This document shows positions 34,484 to 43,156 of a stretch of DNA of 64,000 nucleotides, piece after piece. Both the position numbers and the translations under genes were made by a program. The stretch's first letter is position 1. Each line of letters opens with the position of its first letter. Source of the DNA: Pseudomonas citri (GTDB taxonomy: Bacteria > Pseudomonadota > Gammaproteobacteria > Pseudomonadales > Pseudomonadaceae); NCBI RefSeq assembly GCF_025336485.1, contig NZ_JAODAB010000018.1:1-64000 (forward strand), in the 5' to 3' direction. The notes beneath the pieces are model-generated. The model was given only the letters and a program-made list of their open reading frames with translations, did not search any database and was not told the origin of the DNA.

Positions 34484-34544
34484 TGCCGGCTCCAACTCGC
34501 ACAATTCACGGGGCAGGCAGTGTACCCCCGGCGGGCCCCGGGGC

Positions 34545-35030
34545 TCAACGCGAGCGTTCGGCGCCGGTGTGCAGGTCAGCCCAGACGTGACCGTTGGCGT
34601 AAGTGAGGAACTGCACGTACACCGTGTGGTTGCGCAACAGATCGATCACCACCCGGTACTGGGCCTGTGGATAAGACAGGGTCAGGGTCTTGGTCGCTTC
34701 GTCGAACGTCGGCTTCTTCAGGCTTTTGCTTTCGCCGTCGAAGTTGAGGATCACCTGGTTGATGATGGCGCCCTTGTTCAAGGGTTTGCCCTTGAGGCGC
34801 ACCAGCAACGGCGACGTCACCGGGATCGGCTGCTGGTTGGACTGACGCTGATTGCCCAGCACCACCGAATACTCGGTGACCTGCAGCAACTGCTGCTGTT
34901 CAGGCTGCTCCTGGCGTACCGCCAGGTCATCGGGCGGCAGGAACTGACTGTGCATCGGCGCGGCGACAGCGGCCAGGGGCAGGCTGGAGATCAACAGCAA
35001 AGTGGCACAGCGGCGGATCGATACACGCAT
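34545..35030 (-). CDS. Hypothetical periplasmic protein
   Basis: A 161-residue protein with a clear Sec signal (MRVSIRRCATLLLISSLPL, cut after AVAA). The mature part is Gln-rich at its start (EQPEQQQLLQ) and then beta-rich: VTSPLLVRLKGKPLNKGAI, LTLSYPQAQYRVVIDLL, HTVYVQFLTYANGHVWADLHT. No known domain was recognised. The region is syntenic with the small genes around PA4641-PA4643. It ends 61 bases before the PA4642-like gene and may be co-transcribed with it. Confidence 0.7.
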   Translation of the reverse strand: MRVSIRRCATLLLISSLPLAAVAAPMHSQFLPPDDLAVRQEQPEQQQLLQVTEYSVVLGNQRQSNQQPIPVTSPLLVRLKGKPLNKGAIINQVILNFDGESKSLKKPTFDEATKTLTLSYPQAQYRVVIDLLRNHTVYVQFLTYANGHVWADLHTGAERSR

Positions 35031-35167
35031 GACAAGCTCCGTAGGTCCTGGCCGGGCACTCTAGCATGAGCCTGGGCGGTAAAAATAACGATCCAGATCA
35101 ATACATCCGCGCAACGAGCACGGCATACTCAAAGAGCCATCAGCCCCGGTCTAGCGGTGCACGCCTT

Positions 35168-35197
35168 TGTGGCGAGGGAACTTGCTCCCTCGCCACA
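35168..35197. repeat. REP-type palindrome
   Basis: TGTGGCGAGGGA pairs with TCCCTCGCCACA around ACTTGC. It lies just upstream of the SulP gene's Shine-Dalgarno, between two divergent genes, so here it could sit in the 5' leader and not at a transcript end. Confidence 0.85.
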
Positions 35198-35232
35198 GGG
35201 GCAGTGCCAGTCCCCCCTTGCGAGGAGTATTC

Positions 35233-36975
35233 ATGTCTTTCTCCGCCCCACCGTTGTTTGCCGCCTGGCGCCAGGCCTGGCGCGCCGGTTATACCCTTGA
35301 ACGCCTGCGTGGCGACCTGGTGGCCGGGCTGACCGTCGGCATCATCGCCATCCCGCTGGCCATGGCCCTGGCGATTGCCGTTGGCGTGCCGCCGCAACAT
35401 GGCTTGTACACGGTGTTGGTGGCCGCGCCCCTGATCGCCCTCACCGGCGGCTCGCGTTTTAACGTCAGCGGGCCGACGGCGGCGTTCGTGGTCATCCTGC
35501 TGCCCATCACCCAACAATACGGCCTGGGTGGCCTGTTGCTATGCACGATGCTGGCCGGCCTGATCTTGATCACACTGGGGCTGATGCGTGCCGGACGGCT
35601 GATTCAGTACATCCCGTACCCGGTCATCCTCGGGTTCACCGCCGGGATCGGCGTGGTCATCGCCACCTTGCAACTCAAGGATCTGCTGGGCCTGACCACC
35701 GCCGGCCAGGCCCGGCACTATATCGAGCAACTGGGCGAATTGATCGTCGCGCTGCCCGGCGCCCACTTCAGCGACGGCATCATCGGCGCCACCTGCCTGG
35801 CGGTGCTGATTGTCTGGCCACGTTGGGTGCCGCGGGTCCCGGGGCACCTGGTCGCGCTGTTGGTGGGCGCGCTGCTGGGGCTGGCGCTGGAGCGCGGCGG
35901 CTGGCCGATTGCGACGCTGGGCGAACGCTTCAGTTATGTCGTCGATGGCATCCGCCACCCCGGCATCCCACCGTTCCTGCCCAGCTTCGATTGGCCGTGG
36001 AACCTGCCGGACGGCCAGGGACATCCGCTGAACCTGTCCTACGACCTGTTTCGCCAGTTGCTCGGGCCAGCCTTCGCCATCGCCATGCTCGGCGCAATCG
36101 AATCGCTGCTGTGCGCCGTGGTCGCGGACGGCATGACCGGCAGCAAGCACGACCCCAACGCCGAGCTGCTGGGCCAGGGCCTGGGCAACCTGGTAGCACC
36201 GCTGTTCGGCGGCATCACCGCCACCGCCGCCATCGCCCGCAGCGCCACCAATGTGCGCAGCGGCGCGTCTTCACCCCTGGCGGCGATCATCCACAGCCTG
36301 ATGGTGCTGGGGGCGATTGTGCTGCTGGCACCGCTGTTCAGCTACTTGCCCATGGCCGCGCTGGCGGCGCTGCTGGTGATGGTGGCGTGGAACATGAGCG
36401 AAGCCGGGCACGTGCTGCACACCTTGCGCATCGCCCCGCGCAGCGACGTGTTGGTGCTACTGACCTGCCTGGGCCTGACGGTACTGTTCGACATGGTCCT
36501 GGCCGTCGCCGTCGGCCTGCTGCTGGCCGCGGGGCTGTTCATCAAGCGCATGAGCGAACTGACCGACAGCGCCGAACTGCCGCGCCATTTCCATCAAGCC
36601 TTGCAGGACATGCCCGAGCACGTTCGCTGCTATGGGATTCGCGGGCCGCTGTTCTTTGGTGCAGCGGAGAAGGCGTTGGATGTGCTGCGCCGGTTCGATC
36701 CGAACGTACGCGTGGTGATCGTGGAAATGAGCGCAGTACCGATGCTGGACATGACCGGCCTGGCCGCGTTCGAAAATATCCTCAAGGACTACCGCAAGCA
36801 CGGCATCGGCCTGATCCTGGTGGGGACCGCGCCACGGGTACGCCTGAAGCTGCGCCGCGCCGGCATTCATCGCGAACGGCGGCAATTGGCGTATGTGCAG
36901 ACGTTGGAGCAGGCACGGGTCAAGAGTGAGCATTGGCTGGCCGAACATGATGCCGCCCATCCAAAGTTTGCCTGA
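35233..36975 (+). CDS. SulP family inorganic anion transporter
   Basis: A 580-residue inner-membrane transporter. The N-terminal part has about 11-14 membrane segments with the family block LVAGLTVGIIAIPLAMALAI near residue 32 and NVSGPTAAFVVILLP near 77, then ATAAIARSATNVRSGA near 335. The C-terminal 120 residues form a STAS domain (VVIVEMSAVPMLDMTGLAAFE). SulP proteins carry sulfate, bicarbonate or C4-dicarboxylates; none can be chosen here. The start at 35233 follows GAGGAG-like GCGAGGAG; the longer frame reads through a REP. Confidence 0.9.
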   Translation: MSFSAPPLFAAWRQAWRAGYTLERLRGDLVAGLTVGIIAIPLAMALAIAVGVPPQHGLYTVLVAAPLIALTGGSRFNVSGPTAAFVVILLPITQQYGLGGLLLCTMLAGLILITLGLMRAGRLIQYIPYPVILGFTAGIGVVIATLQLKDLLGLTTAGQARHYIEQLGELIVALPGAHFSDGIIGATCLAVLIVWPRWVPRVPGHLVALLVGALLGLALERGGWPIATLGERFSYVVDGIRHPGIPPFLPSFDWPWNLPDGQGHPLNLSYDLFRQLLGPAFAIAMLGAIESLLCAVVADGMTGSKHDPNAELLGQGLGNLVAPLFGGITATAAIARSATNVRSGASSPLAAIIHSLMVLGAIVLLAPLFSYLPMAALAALLVMVAWNMSEAGHVLHTLRIAPRSDVLVLLTCLGLTVLFDMVLAVAVGLLLAAGLFIKRMSELTDSAELPRHFHQALQDMPEHVRCYGIRGPLFFGAAEKALDVLRRFDPNVRVVIVEMSAVPMLDMTGLAAFENILKDYRKHGIGLILVGTAPRVRLKLRRAGIHRERRQLAYVQTLEQARVKSEHWLAEHDAAHPKFA

Positions 36976-36988
36976 TCATGCCCAACAG

Positions 36989-37073
36989 TGTGGGAGCAAA
37001 GCTTGCTCGTGAAACAGATACCTGGATGTCTGAAAAACCGCATCGCCCTCATCGCGGGCAAGCCTTGCTCCCA
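36989..37073. repeat. REPIN
   Basis: TGTGGGAGCAAAGCTTGCTCG faces ATCGCGGGCAAGCCTTGCTCCCA across about 40 bases, between the convergent SulP and hpt genes. The arms belong to two slightly different REP subtypes. Confidence 0.83.
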
Positions 37074-37085
37074 AAGGTCCCTGGC

Positions 37086-37643
37086 TCACATGCCCTTGAC
37101 AGCAAAAATACCATTGGCGTTGCGCCAGTAACCTTTGTAGTCCATACCGTAGCCGAAGATGTAGCGGTCGACGCACGGCAGGCCGACGAAATCGGCCTTC
37201 AGGTCAGGCCGCGCCTTGCGGTCGTGGTCCTTGTCGATCAACACGGCCGTGTGCACCGCGCGAGCGCCGGCGTGTTTGCAAAAGTCGATGATGGCACCCA
37301 GGGTGTGACCTTCGTCGAGGATGTCGTCGATGATCAGCACGTCGCGGTCGATGAACGAAACTTCCGGCTTGGCTTTCCAGAACAGGTCGCCGCCGCTGGT
37401 TTCATTGCGGTAACGGGTGGCGTGCAGGTAGGACGCTTCCAGCGGGAAGTTCAGGTAGGTCAGCAGCTTGCCGGAAAAGATCAGGCCACCGTTCATGACG
37501 CAGAACACCACGGGGTTGGAGTCCGCCAGTTGCTCGTTGATTTGCGCGCCGACACGGGCGATGGCCGCTTCGACTTCGGCTTCGCTGTAGAGGCAGTCGG
37601 CCTCGCGCATGATTTGACGGATATGCTCGAGATCAGCGGACAT
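37086..37643 (-). CDS. hpt: Hypoxanthine-guanine phosphoribosyltransferase
   Basis: A 185-residue purine-salvage enzyme that joins hypoxanthine or guanine to PRPP. The PRPP loop VLIIDDILDEGHT is intact near residue 105, and VDRYIFGYGMDYKGYWRN at the C-terminus contacts the base. The ATG at 37643 (MSADLEHIRQIM) is supported by the family start. It is divergent from upp with a 165-base gap that contains both promoters, and the same order occurs as PA4645/PA4646. Confidence 0.93.
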   Translation of the reverse strand: MSADLEHIRQIMREADCLYSEAEVEAAIARVGAQINEQLADSNPVVFCVMNGGLIFSGKLLTYLNFPLEASYLHATRYRNETSGGDLFWKAKPEVSFIDRDVLIIDDILDEGHTLGAIIDFCKHAGARAVHTAVLIDKDHDRKARPDLKADFVGLPCVDRYIFGYGMDYKGYWRNANGIFAVKGM

Positions 37644-37808
37644 GGCGCTCTCCAGGGGAAGTTGACGGGTAGGACAGATTCGGAAAGCGGGCAAAGGTAC
37701 GCATCCCGCCCGGCCAGATCAAGCGTTTGTGGACTAACGTTCTGTATTGTGACCCTCGGATAGATTAACCTAGGCCGGTTTTTTTGCCCGCCGCCGGAGC
37801 CCTTTCCC

Positions 37809-38447
37809 ATGCCCATCCTCGAGATTCGCCATCCGCTGATCAGACATAAACTCGGCCTGATGCGCCGTGCCGACATCAGCACAAAAAACTTCCGCGAGCT
37901 CGCCCAGGAAGTCGGCGCCCTGCTCACCTACGAAGCCACCAAGGACTTGCCCCTGGAGTCCTATGAAATCGACGGCTGGGCCGGTGCGGTCCAAGTGGAA
38001 AAAATCGCCGGCAAGAAGATCACCGTAGTGCCGATCCTGCGCGCCGGCATCGGCATGCTCGAAGGCGTGCTGAGCCTGATCCCGGGCGCCAAGGTCAGCG
38101 CCGTGGGCGTGGCGCGCAACGAGCAGACCCTGGAAGCCCACACCTATCTGGAAAAACTGGTGCCGGAAATCGACGAGCGCCTGGCCATGATCATCGATCC
38201 GATGCTCGCCACCGGCGGTTCCATGGTCGCCACCATTGATCTTTTGAAGAAAGCCGGTTGCCGCGACATCCGCGCCATGGTGCTGGTCGCCGCGCCCGAA
38301 GGCATCAAGGTCGTGCAGGACGCCCACCCCGACGTGACTATCTACACCGCGTCCATCGACCAGAAACTCAATGAACATGGCTACATCATTCCCGGCCTGG
38401 GCGACGCCGGCGACAAGATCTTCGGCACCAAGCAGAAGGATGCCTGA
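37809..38447 (+). CDS. upp: Uracil phosphoribosyltransferase
   Basis: A 212-residue cytoplasmic enzyme converting uracil and PRPP to UMP. The PRPP motif AMIIDPMLATGGSMVATI is near residue 125, and the uracil-binding YIIPGLGDAGDKIFGT closes the protein. The start is MPILEIRHPLIRHKLGLMR. The stop is followed 2 bases later by the ATG of uraA, so the two form a salvage operon in which permease and enzyme act in series. Confidence 0.96.
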   Translation: MPILEIRHPLIRHKLGLMRRADISTKNFRELAQEVGALLTYEATKDLPLESYEIDGWAGAVQVEKIAGKKITVVPILRAGIGMLEGVLSLIPGAKVSAVGVARNEQTLEAHTYLEKLVPEIDERLAMIIDPMLATGGSMVATIDLLKKAGCRDIRAMVLVAAPEGIKVVQDAHPDVTIYTASIDQKLNEHGYIIPGLGDAGDKIFGTKQKDA

Positions 38448-38449
38448 GC

Positions 38450-39724
38450 ATGCAGGATGAGTTCAACGACCCGCTCTGGCGCCAGGTGCTGTCTGGCGCG
38501 CAGATGTTGTTCGTCGCCTTCGGCGCACTGGTCCTGATGCCATTGATCACCGGACTGGATCCGAACGTAGCGCTATTCACCGCCGGCCTGGGCACGATCC
38601 TGTTCCAGCTCGTCACCGGGCGCCAGGTGCCGGTGTTCCTGGCATCGAGCTTCGCGTTCATCACCCCGATCATCCTCGCCAAGGGGCAGTTCGGCCTAGC
38701 CGAAACCATGGGCGGGGTGATGGCGGCCGGTTTCGTCTACACCTTCCTGGGCCTGGCGGTGAAGATCAAGGGCACCGGCTTCATTGACCGGTTGTTGCCG
38801 CCGGTGGTCATTGGCCCGGTGATCATTTCCATTGGTCTGGCGATGGCGCCGATTGCCGCCAACATGGCCATGGGCAAGGCCGGCGACGGTACTGAGCTGA
38901 TTCGCTACCAGACCGCGATGTTGATTTCCATGCCGGCCCTGCTCACCACCCTGATCGTCGCGGTGTTCGGCAAAGGGATCTTCCGCCTGGTGCCGATCAT
39001 TTCCGGCGTGCTGGTGGGCTTCGCCCTGGCATTTTTCTTCGGCGTGGTGGACACCGCGAAAATCGCCGCCGCACCGTGGCTGGCCCTGCCGAACTTCACC
39101 GCACCGGCGTTCAACCTGCAAGCGATCCTGTTCATCGTCCCCGTGGCCCTGGCGCCGGCCATCGAGCACATCGGCGGCGTCATCGCCGTGGGCAGCGTGA
39201 CCGGCCGCGACTACCTGAAGAAACCCGGCCTGCACCGCACCCTGCTCGGTGACGGCATCGCCACCACCGCAGCCGGCCTGTTCGGCGGCCCACCCAACAC
39301 CACCTACGCCGAAGTGACTGGCGCGGTGATGCTGACCAAGAACTACAACCCGAAGATCATGACCTGGGCGGCGATCTTCGCCATAGCCCTGGCGTTCATC
39401 GGCAAGTTCGGCGCGCTGCTGCAAAGCATTCCGGTGCCGGTGATGGGCGGGATCCTCTGCCTGTTGTTCGGCTCGATTGCGGCGGTGGGCATGAACACGC
39501 TGATCCGCCACAAGATCGACCTTGGCGAAGCACGCAACCTGGTGATCGTTTCGGTGACGCTGGTGTTCGGCATCGGCGGCGTGCTGGTGGGCACCGGCAC
39601 CGGACCGGAGGATTTCGGCCTCAAGGGCATCGCGTTGTGCGCAATCGTGGCGATTGCGTTGAACCTGATCCTGCCAGGCAATGACGGCTGGAAGCAGAAG
39701 AAGGGGGATGAGCCGCTGCTGTAA
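38450..39724 (+). CDS. uraA: Uracil:H+ symporter (NCS2 family)
   Basis: A 424-residue inner-membrane permease with about 14 membrane segments. The NCS2 marks are present: LASSFAFITPI, LLPPVVIGPVIISIGLAMAP, the HIGGVIAVGSVTGRDYLKKPGLHRTLLGDG block (in parts) with conserved Glu just before it (AIEHIGG), and FGGPPNTTYAEVTGAV. Coupling to upp points to uracil as the substrate, in place of xanthine or urate. The C-terminus is short and charged. Confidence 0.94.
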   Translation: MQDEFNDPLWRQVLSGAQMLFVAFGALVLMPLITGLDPNVALFTAGLGTILFQLVTGRQVPVFLASSFAFITPIILAKGQFGLAETMGGVMAAGFVYTFLGLAVKIKGTGFIDRLLPPVVIGPVIISIGLAMAPIAANMAMGKAGDGTELIRYQTAMLISMPALLTTLIVAVFGKGIFRLVPIISGVLVGFALAFFFGVVDTAKIAAAPWLALPNFTAPAFNLQAILFIVPVALAPAIEHIGGVIAVGSVTGRDYLKKPGLHRTLLGDGIATTAAGLFGGPPNTTYAEVTGAVMLTKNYNPKIMTWAAIFAIALAFIGKFGALLQSIPVPVMGGILCLLFGSIAAVGMNTLIRHKIDLGEARNLVIVSVTLVFGIGGVLVGTGTGPEDFGLKGIALCAIVAIALNLILPGNDGWKQKKGDEPLL

Positions 39725-39755
39725 AGCGCCTCGTTTTTATCGCCTGCAGTAACGT

Positions 39756-39847
39756 CATCGCGGGCAAGCCTTGCTCCCACAGGTTTTGAGTCGTCCATGC
39801 TCAGGTGGCCAGGACAGAATCTGTGGGAACAAGGCTTGCCCGCGATG
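39756..39847. repeat. REPIN, inward-facing order
   Basis: CATCGCGGGCAAGCCTTGCTCCCAC at the left and its near complement (GTGGGAACAAGGCTTGCCCGCGATG) at the right enclose about 43 bases. The arms are in the opposite order to the other REPINs here (CGCGAT ends outermost). It lies between convergent uraA and hemH. Confidence 0.87.
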
Positions 39848-39858
39848 CTTTTCGAGGT

Positions 39859-40884
39859 TTACAAAGCGATCGGCGCCCGTTCGCAGAGCGTGCTCAACGC
39901 CTCGACCCACTGCGGCGAATCATTCAGGCATGGCACCAGCACCAACTCCTCCCCTCCCGCCGCGCGGAACTGCTCGCGCCCGCGATCACCGATTTCCTCC
40001 AGGGTCTCGATGCAGTCGGCCACGAACGCCGGGCACATCACCAATACCTTCTTCACGCCGCTGCGGGCCAGTTCATCCAGGCGCGTCTCCGTGTAGGGTT
40101 CGATCCACTTGGCGCGCCCCAGTCGCGACTGGAACGACACCGACCACTGGCCATCCTTCAGCCCCATGCGATGGGCGAACAACTCGGCGGTACGGATGCA
40201 CTGGGCGCGGTAACACGTCGCCATGACCTCCGGCGGAGCGTTCTTGCAGCAGTCGGCGTCCTTGAAGCAATGAAAACCTGTCGGATCAAGCTTGGTCAGG
40301 TGCCGTTCCGGCAAGCCGTGGAAACTGAGCAGCAGATGATCATGCGCCTGCATCAGGTACGGCTTGGCGCTGGCGACCAGGGCGTCGAGGTATTCCGGCT
40401 GGTCGTAGAACGGCTGGAGTATCGAGAATTGCACATCGAGCTTCTTTTCCCCCACGACGCGCTTGGCTTCCTCGATCACCGTGGTCATGGTGCTGTCGGC
40501 AAACTGCGGATACAGCGGCGCCAGGGTGATCCTCTTCTGCCCCTGGCTGGCCAGTCGCACCAACGCCGATTCAATGGACGGCTCGCCGTAGCGCATCGCT
40601 AGTTCCACTGGCCCGTGGCTCCATTGCGCGCTCATGGCCTGTTGCAGGCGTCGGCTGAGCACCACCAGCGGCGAACCCTCCTCCCACCAGATCGACGCGT
40701 AGGCGTGGGCCGACTGTTCGGGCCGCTTGATCAGGATCAGCGACACCAGCAAGCGCCGCACCGGCCATGGCAAGTCGATGACGTACGGGTCCATCAGGAA
40801 TTGGTTGAGGTAGCGGCGCACATCGGCCACCGAGGTGGAGGCAGGCGAACCCAGATTCACCAGAAGCAACGCGTGATCGGTCAT
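39859..40884 (-). CDS. hemH: Ferrochelatase
   Basis: A 341-residue enzyme inserting Fe2+ into protoporphyrin IX, the last step of haem synthesis. LLVNLGSPASTSV opens the protein, LLLSFHGLPERHLTKLDP holds the catalytic His, and VSFQSRLGRAKWIEPYT plus VMCPAFVADCIETLEEIG supply the Glu and the C-terminal site. A CFKDADCCKNAPPE segment has Cys residues that could bind an Fe-S centre as in some ferrochelatases. It is downstream of the TIGR01777 gene by 13 bases, in one operon, as in PA4655/PA4656. Confidence 0.95.
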   Translation of the reverse strand: MTDHALLLVNLGSPASTSVADVRRYLNQFLMDPYVIDLPWPVRRLLVSLILIKRPEQSAHAYASIWWEEGSPLVVLSRRLQQAMSAQWSHGPVELAMRYGEPSIESALVRLASQGQKRITLAPLYPQFADSTMTTVIEEAKRVVGEKKLDVQFSILQPFYDQPEYLDALVASAKPYLMQAHDHLLLSFHGLPERHLTKLDPTGFHCFKDADCCKNAPPEVMATCYRAQCIRTAELFAHRMGLKDGQWSVSFQSRLGRAKWIEPYTETRLDELARSGVKKVLVMCPAFVADCIETLEEIGDRGREQFRAAGGEELVLVPCLNDSPQWVEALSTLCERAPIAL

Positions 40885-40897
40885 GCAACATCCTATT

Positions 40898-41797
40898 TCA
40901 AAGGCGGTCGGACAAATCGTCCAGGGCCGCAGGCAAATCTGTGAAGCGGAAGGTGAATCCCGCCGCTTGCAATCGGGCCGGCGTGGCGCGCTGCCCGCCG
41001 AGCAACAGCAAGGACAATTCCCCCAGCGCGACTTTCAACACCAGCTCCGGCATCGGCATCACGGCCGGCCGATGCAACACGCGCCCCAAGGCATGGGCAA
41101 AGTCGCGGTTGCGCACCGGGTTCGGCGCGCAGGCATTATAAGGACCGCTGGCGTCGTCGCGGTGCAGAAGAAAATCAATCAAGGCGATTTGATCGTCAAT
41201 GTGAATCCACGGCATCCACTGCCGGCCAGTGCCGAGAGGCCCGCCCAGTGCCAGTTTGAACGGCAGCCGCAGCCGCGACAAAAAGCCGCCCTCGGCAGAC
41301 AGGACCAGGCCGGTACGAACCAGCACCACCCGGATGCCCATGGCCTCGGCCCGTTGCGCAGTCTCCTCCCAGGCGATGCACAACTGGCTGGCGAAATCTT
41401 CGCTCACCGGCCCCGATGCCTCGGTCAACTCGCGCTCGCCACCGTCGCCATACCAACCCACCGCAGAACCGGAAATCAACAACCGTGGCTTTTGCTCGCA
41501 ACGCTCCAGCCACGCCAGCAAGACCTCCGTCAGGGTGATGCGACTGCTCCACAGCAGCATCTTGCGCTTATGCGTCCAGGGCCGGTCGGCAATCGGCGCG
41601 CCTGCAAGGTTGACCACCGCGTCCACCGGCTCGCTGATCTCGTCGAGCCTGGCGATTCCCCGCACCTGGGTCCCACAGATTTTCGCCACCTCTTCAGGCC
41701 GACGACTCCATACCGTCAAGCGATGGCCCCGCCCCAGCCAGTGACGGCAGAGCTGACGTCCGATCAATCCAGTACCGCCGGTCAGCAATATGTGCAT
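40898..41797 (-). CDS. TIGR01777 family epimerase (YfcH-like)
   Basis: A 299-residue atypical short-chain dehydrogenase. The nucleotide-binding start MHILLTGGTGLIGRQLCRHW is followed by DAVVNLAGAPIADRPWTHKRK, the family hallmark LISGSAVGWYGDGGERELTE with the active-site YG, and a C-terminal DUF1731 region (PAVMPMPELVLKVALGELSLLLLGGQ). The reaction is unknown. It is co-transcribed with hemH and divergent from the renalase-like gene; TGTACA boxes lie in the shared 196-base gap. Confidence 0.9.
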   Translation of the reverse strand: MHILLTGGTGLIGRQLCRHWLGRGHRLTVWSRRPEEVAKICGTQVRGIARLDEISEPVDAVVNLAGAPIADRPWTHKRKMLLWSSRITLTEVLLAWLERCEQKPRLLISGSAVGWYGDGGERELTEASGPVSEDFASQLCIAWEETAQRAEAMGIRVVLVRTGLVLSAEGGFLSRLRLPFKLALGGPLGTGRQWMPWIHIDDQIALIDFLLHRDDASGPYNACAPNPVRNRDFAHALGRVLHRPAVMPMPELVLKVALGELSLLLLGGQRATPARLQAAGFTFRFTDLPAALDDLSDRL

Positions 41798-41940
41798 GAG
41801 GTGTTCCTCGTATCGCGTTTTACCCGGCCCATTAGTCTATTTTTATAAGCAGGGATTTTTCGTATCGAACAGGGTCTGTGTTTAACAATAGGACAACCTG
41901 TCCGAAAGCGAACGGTAAGACTTATACCAAAAACCCGAAC

Positions 41941-41973
41941 TGTACAGGTTTAAACGACGGCGTAGTCTGTACA
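41941..41973 (+). promoter_or_regulatory. Paired TGTACA boxes before the renalase-like gene
   Basis: CTGTACAG occurs at 41940-41947 and again at 41967-41974, 27 bases apart, within 60 bases of the start codon. TTGTACA-type palindromes are reported operators of the LitR/CarH MerR-family light repressors. The same core recurs at the promoter of the neighbouring YbgA-phr operon, so both are probably under one regulator. No good -35/-10 pair was seen here. Confidence 0.5.
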
Positions 41974-41993
41974 GAAAGGTAAACGAGGCCCTC

Positions 41994-42980
41994 ATGACTG
42001 TACCTATCGCAATCATCGGCACCGGCATCGCCGGACTTTCAGCCGCCCAGGCCCTGACGGAGGCCGGGCATGTCGTTCAACTCTTCGATAAAAGCCATGG
42101 CAGCGGCGGACGCATGTCGAGCAAGCGCAGCGACGCCGGCGCGCTGGACATGGGCGCGCAATATTTCACCGCCCGCGATCGCCGTTTCGTCATGGAGGTC
42201 CAGCGCTGGCAAGCCAATGGCTGGGCCGCGGAGTGGAATCCGCAACTCTATAATTTCCAGGGCGGGCAGTTGGCCCCTTCGCCGGACGAGCAGACCCGCT
42301 GGGTCGGCACGCCACGCATGAGCGCCATCACCCGCGCCCTGCTCGGCAAGCTGCAAGTGCAGTTCTCCTGCCGGATCACCGAAGTGTACCGTGGCCAGGA
42401 ACACTGGCATTTGCAGGACGCCGAAGGCTTCACCCACGGCCCGTTCGGCCAGGTGGTGATCGCCACGCCCGCGCCCCAGGCCACCGCACTGCTGGCGGCT
42501 GTACCCAAACTGGCCGGCGTGGCAGCCGGGGTGAAGATGGACCCGACCTGGGCAGTGGCCCTGGCCTTCGAAACACCGCTGGACACCCCCATGGAAGGCT
42601 GCTTCGTGCAGGACAGCCCGCTGGACTGGCTGGCCCGCAACCGCAGCAAACCGGGACGCGACAGCAAGCTCGACACCTGGGTGCTGCACGCCACCAGCGA
42701 CTGGAGCCGGCAACACATCGACCTGTCCAAGGATGCCGTGATCGAACATCTGCACGGCGCGTTCGCCGAACTGCTGCACAGCGCAATGCCCGCACCGAGC
42801 TTCAGCGTGGCCCACCGCTGGCTCTACGCCCGCCCGGCCGGCAACCACGAATGGGGCGCCCTGGGCGATGCCGACCTGGGCCTGTATGTCTGCGGCGACT
42901 GGTGCTTGTCCGGCCGTGTCGAAGGCGCCTGGCTCAGCGGCCAGGAAGCAGCCCGCCGGTTGCATGCCAGCCTGCAGTAA
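41994..42980 (+). CDS. FAD-dependent oxidoreductase, bacterial renalase-like
   Basis: A 328-residue flavoprotein. IAIIGTGIAGLSAAQALTEAGH at residues 5-26 (in parts) is the FAD-binding beta-alpha-beta fold, with SGGRMSSKRSDAGALDMGAQYF next, and GLYVCGDWCLSGRVEGAWLSGQEAA at the C-terminus closing the flavin site. Proteins of this length and pattern in Pseudomonas include the renalase that oxidises off-pathway dihydro-NAD(P) isomers back to NAD(P)+. It lies at the head of the light/photolyase cluster. Assignment to renalase is by family resemblance. Confidence 0.82.
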   Translation: MTVPIAIIGTGIAGLSAAQALTEAGHVVQLFDKSHGSGGRMSSKRSDAGALDMGAQYFTARDRRFVMEVQRWQANGWAAEWNPQLYNFQGGQLAPSPDEQTRWVGTPRMSAITRALLGKLQVQFSCRITEVYRGQEHWHLQDAEGFTHGPFGQVVIATPAPQATALLAAVPKLAGVAAGVKMDPTWAVALAFETPLDTPMEGCFVQDSPLDWLARNRSKPGRDSKLDTWVLHATSDWSRQHIDLSKDAVIEHLHGAFAELLHSAMPAPSFSVAHRWLYARPAGNHEWGALGDADLGLYVCGDWCLSGRVEGAWLSGQEAARRLHASLQ

Positions 42981-43072
42981 TCCGCAACGTCCCGCGCCAC
43001 CCGCTGCTGTCGACCCGGGCAGCAGCCCATCTGCGAAAACCATCGACACCACTGCCACCACATACATTCGTG

Positions 43073-43133
43073 TTGACTTGGGCACGCCCTCACCTATGAT
43101 ACAAATATTGTACAAGTCAGATATTCCGTACAA
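43073..43133 (+). promoter_or_regulatory. Sigma70 promoter of the ybgA-phr operon with TTGTACAA operators
   Basis: TTGACT at 43073-43078, a 16-base spacer and TATGAT at 43095-43100 form a good promoter. TTGTACAA at 43108-43115 falls at the expected transcription start; GTACAA at 43128-43133 and TACAA at 43100-43104 add two more partial boxes. Binding there by a LitR/CarH-type repressor would block initiation in the dark. Confidence 0.65.
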
Positions 43134-43156
43134 GATTATGTCGTCCGAGGTTACCC

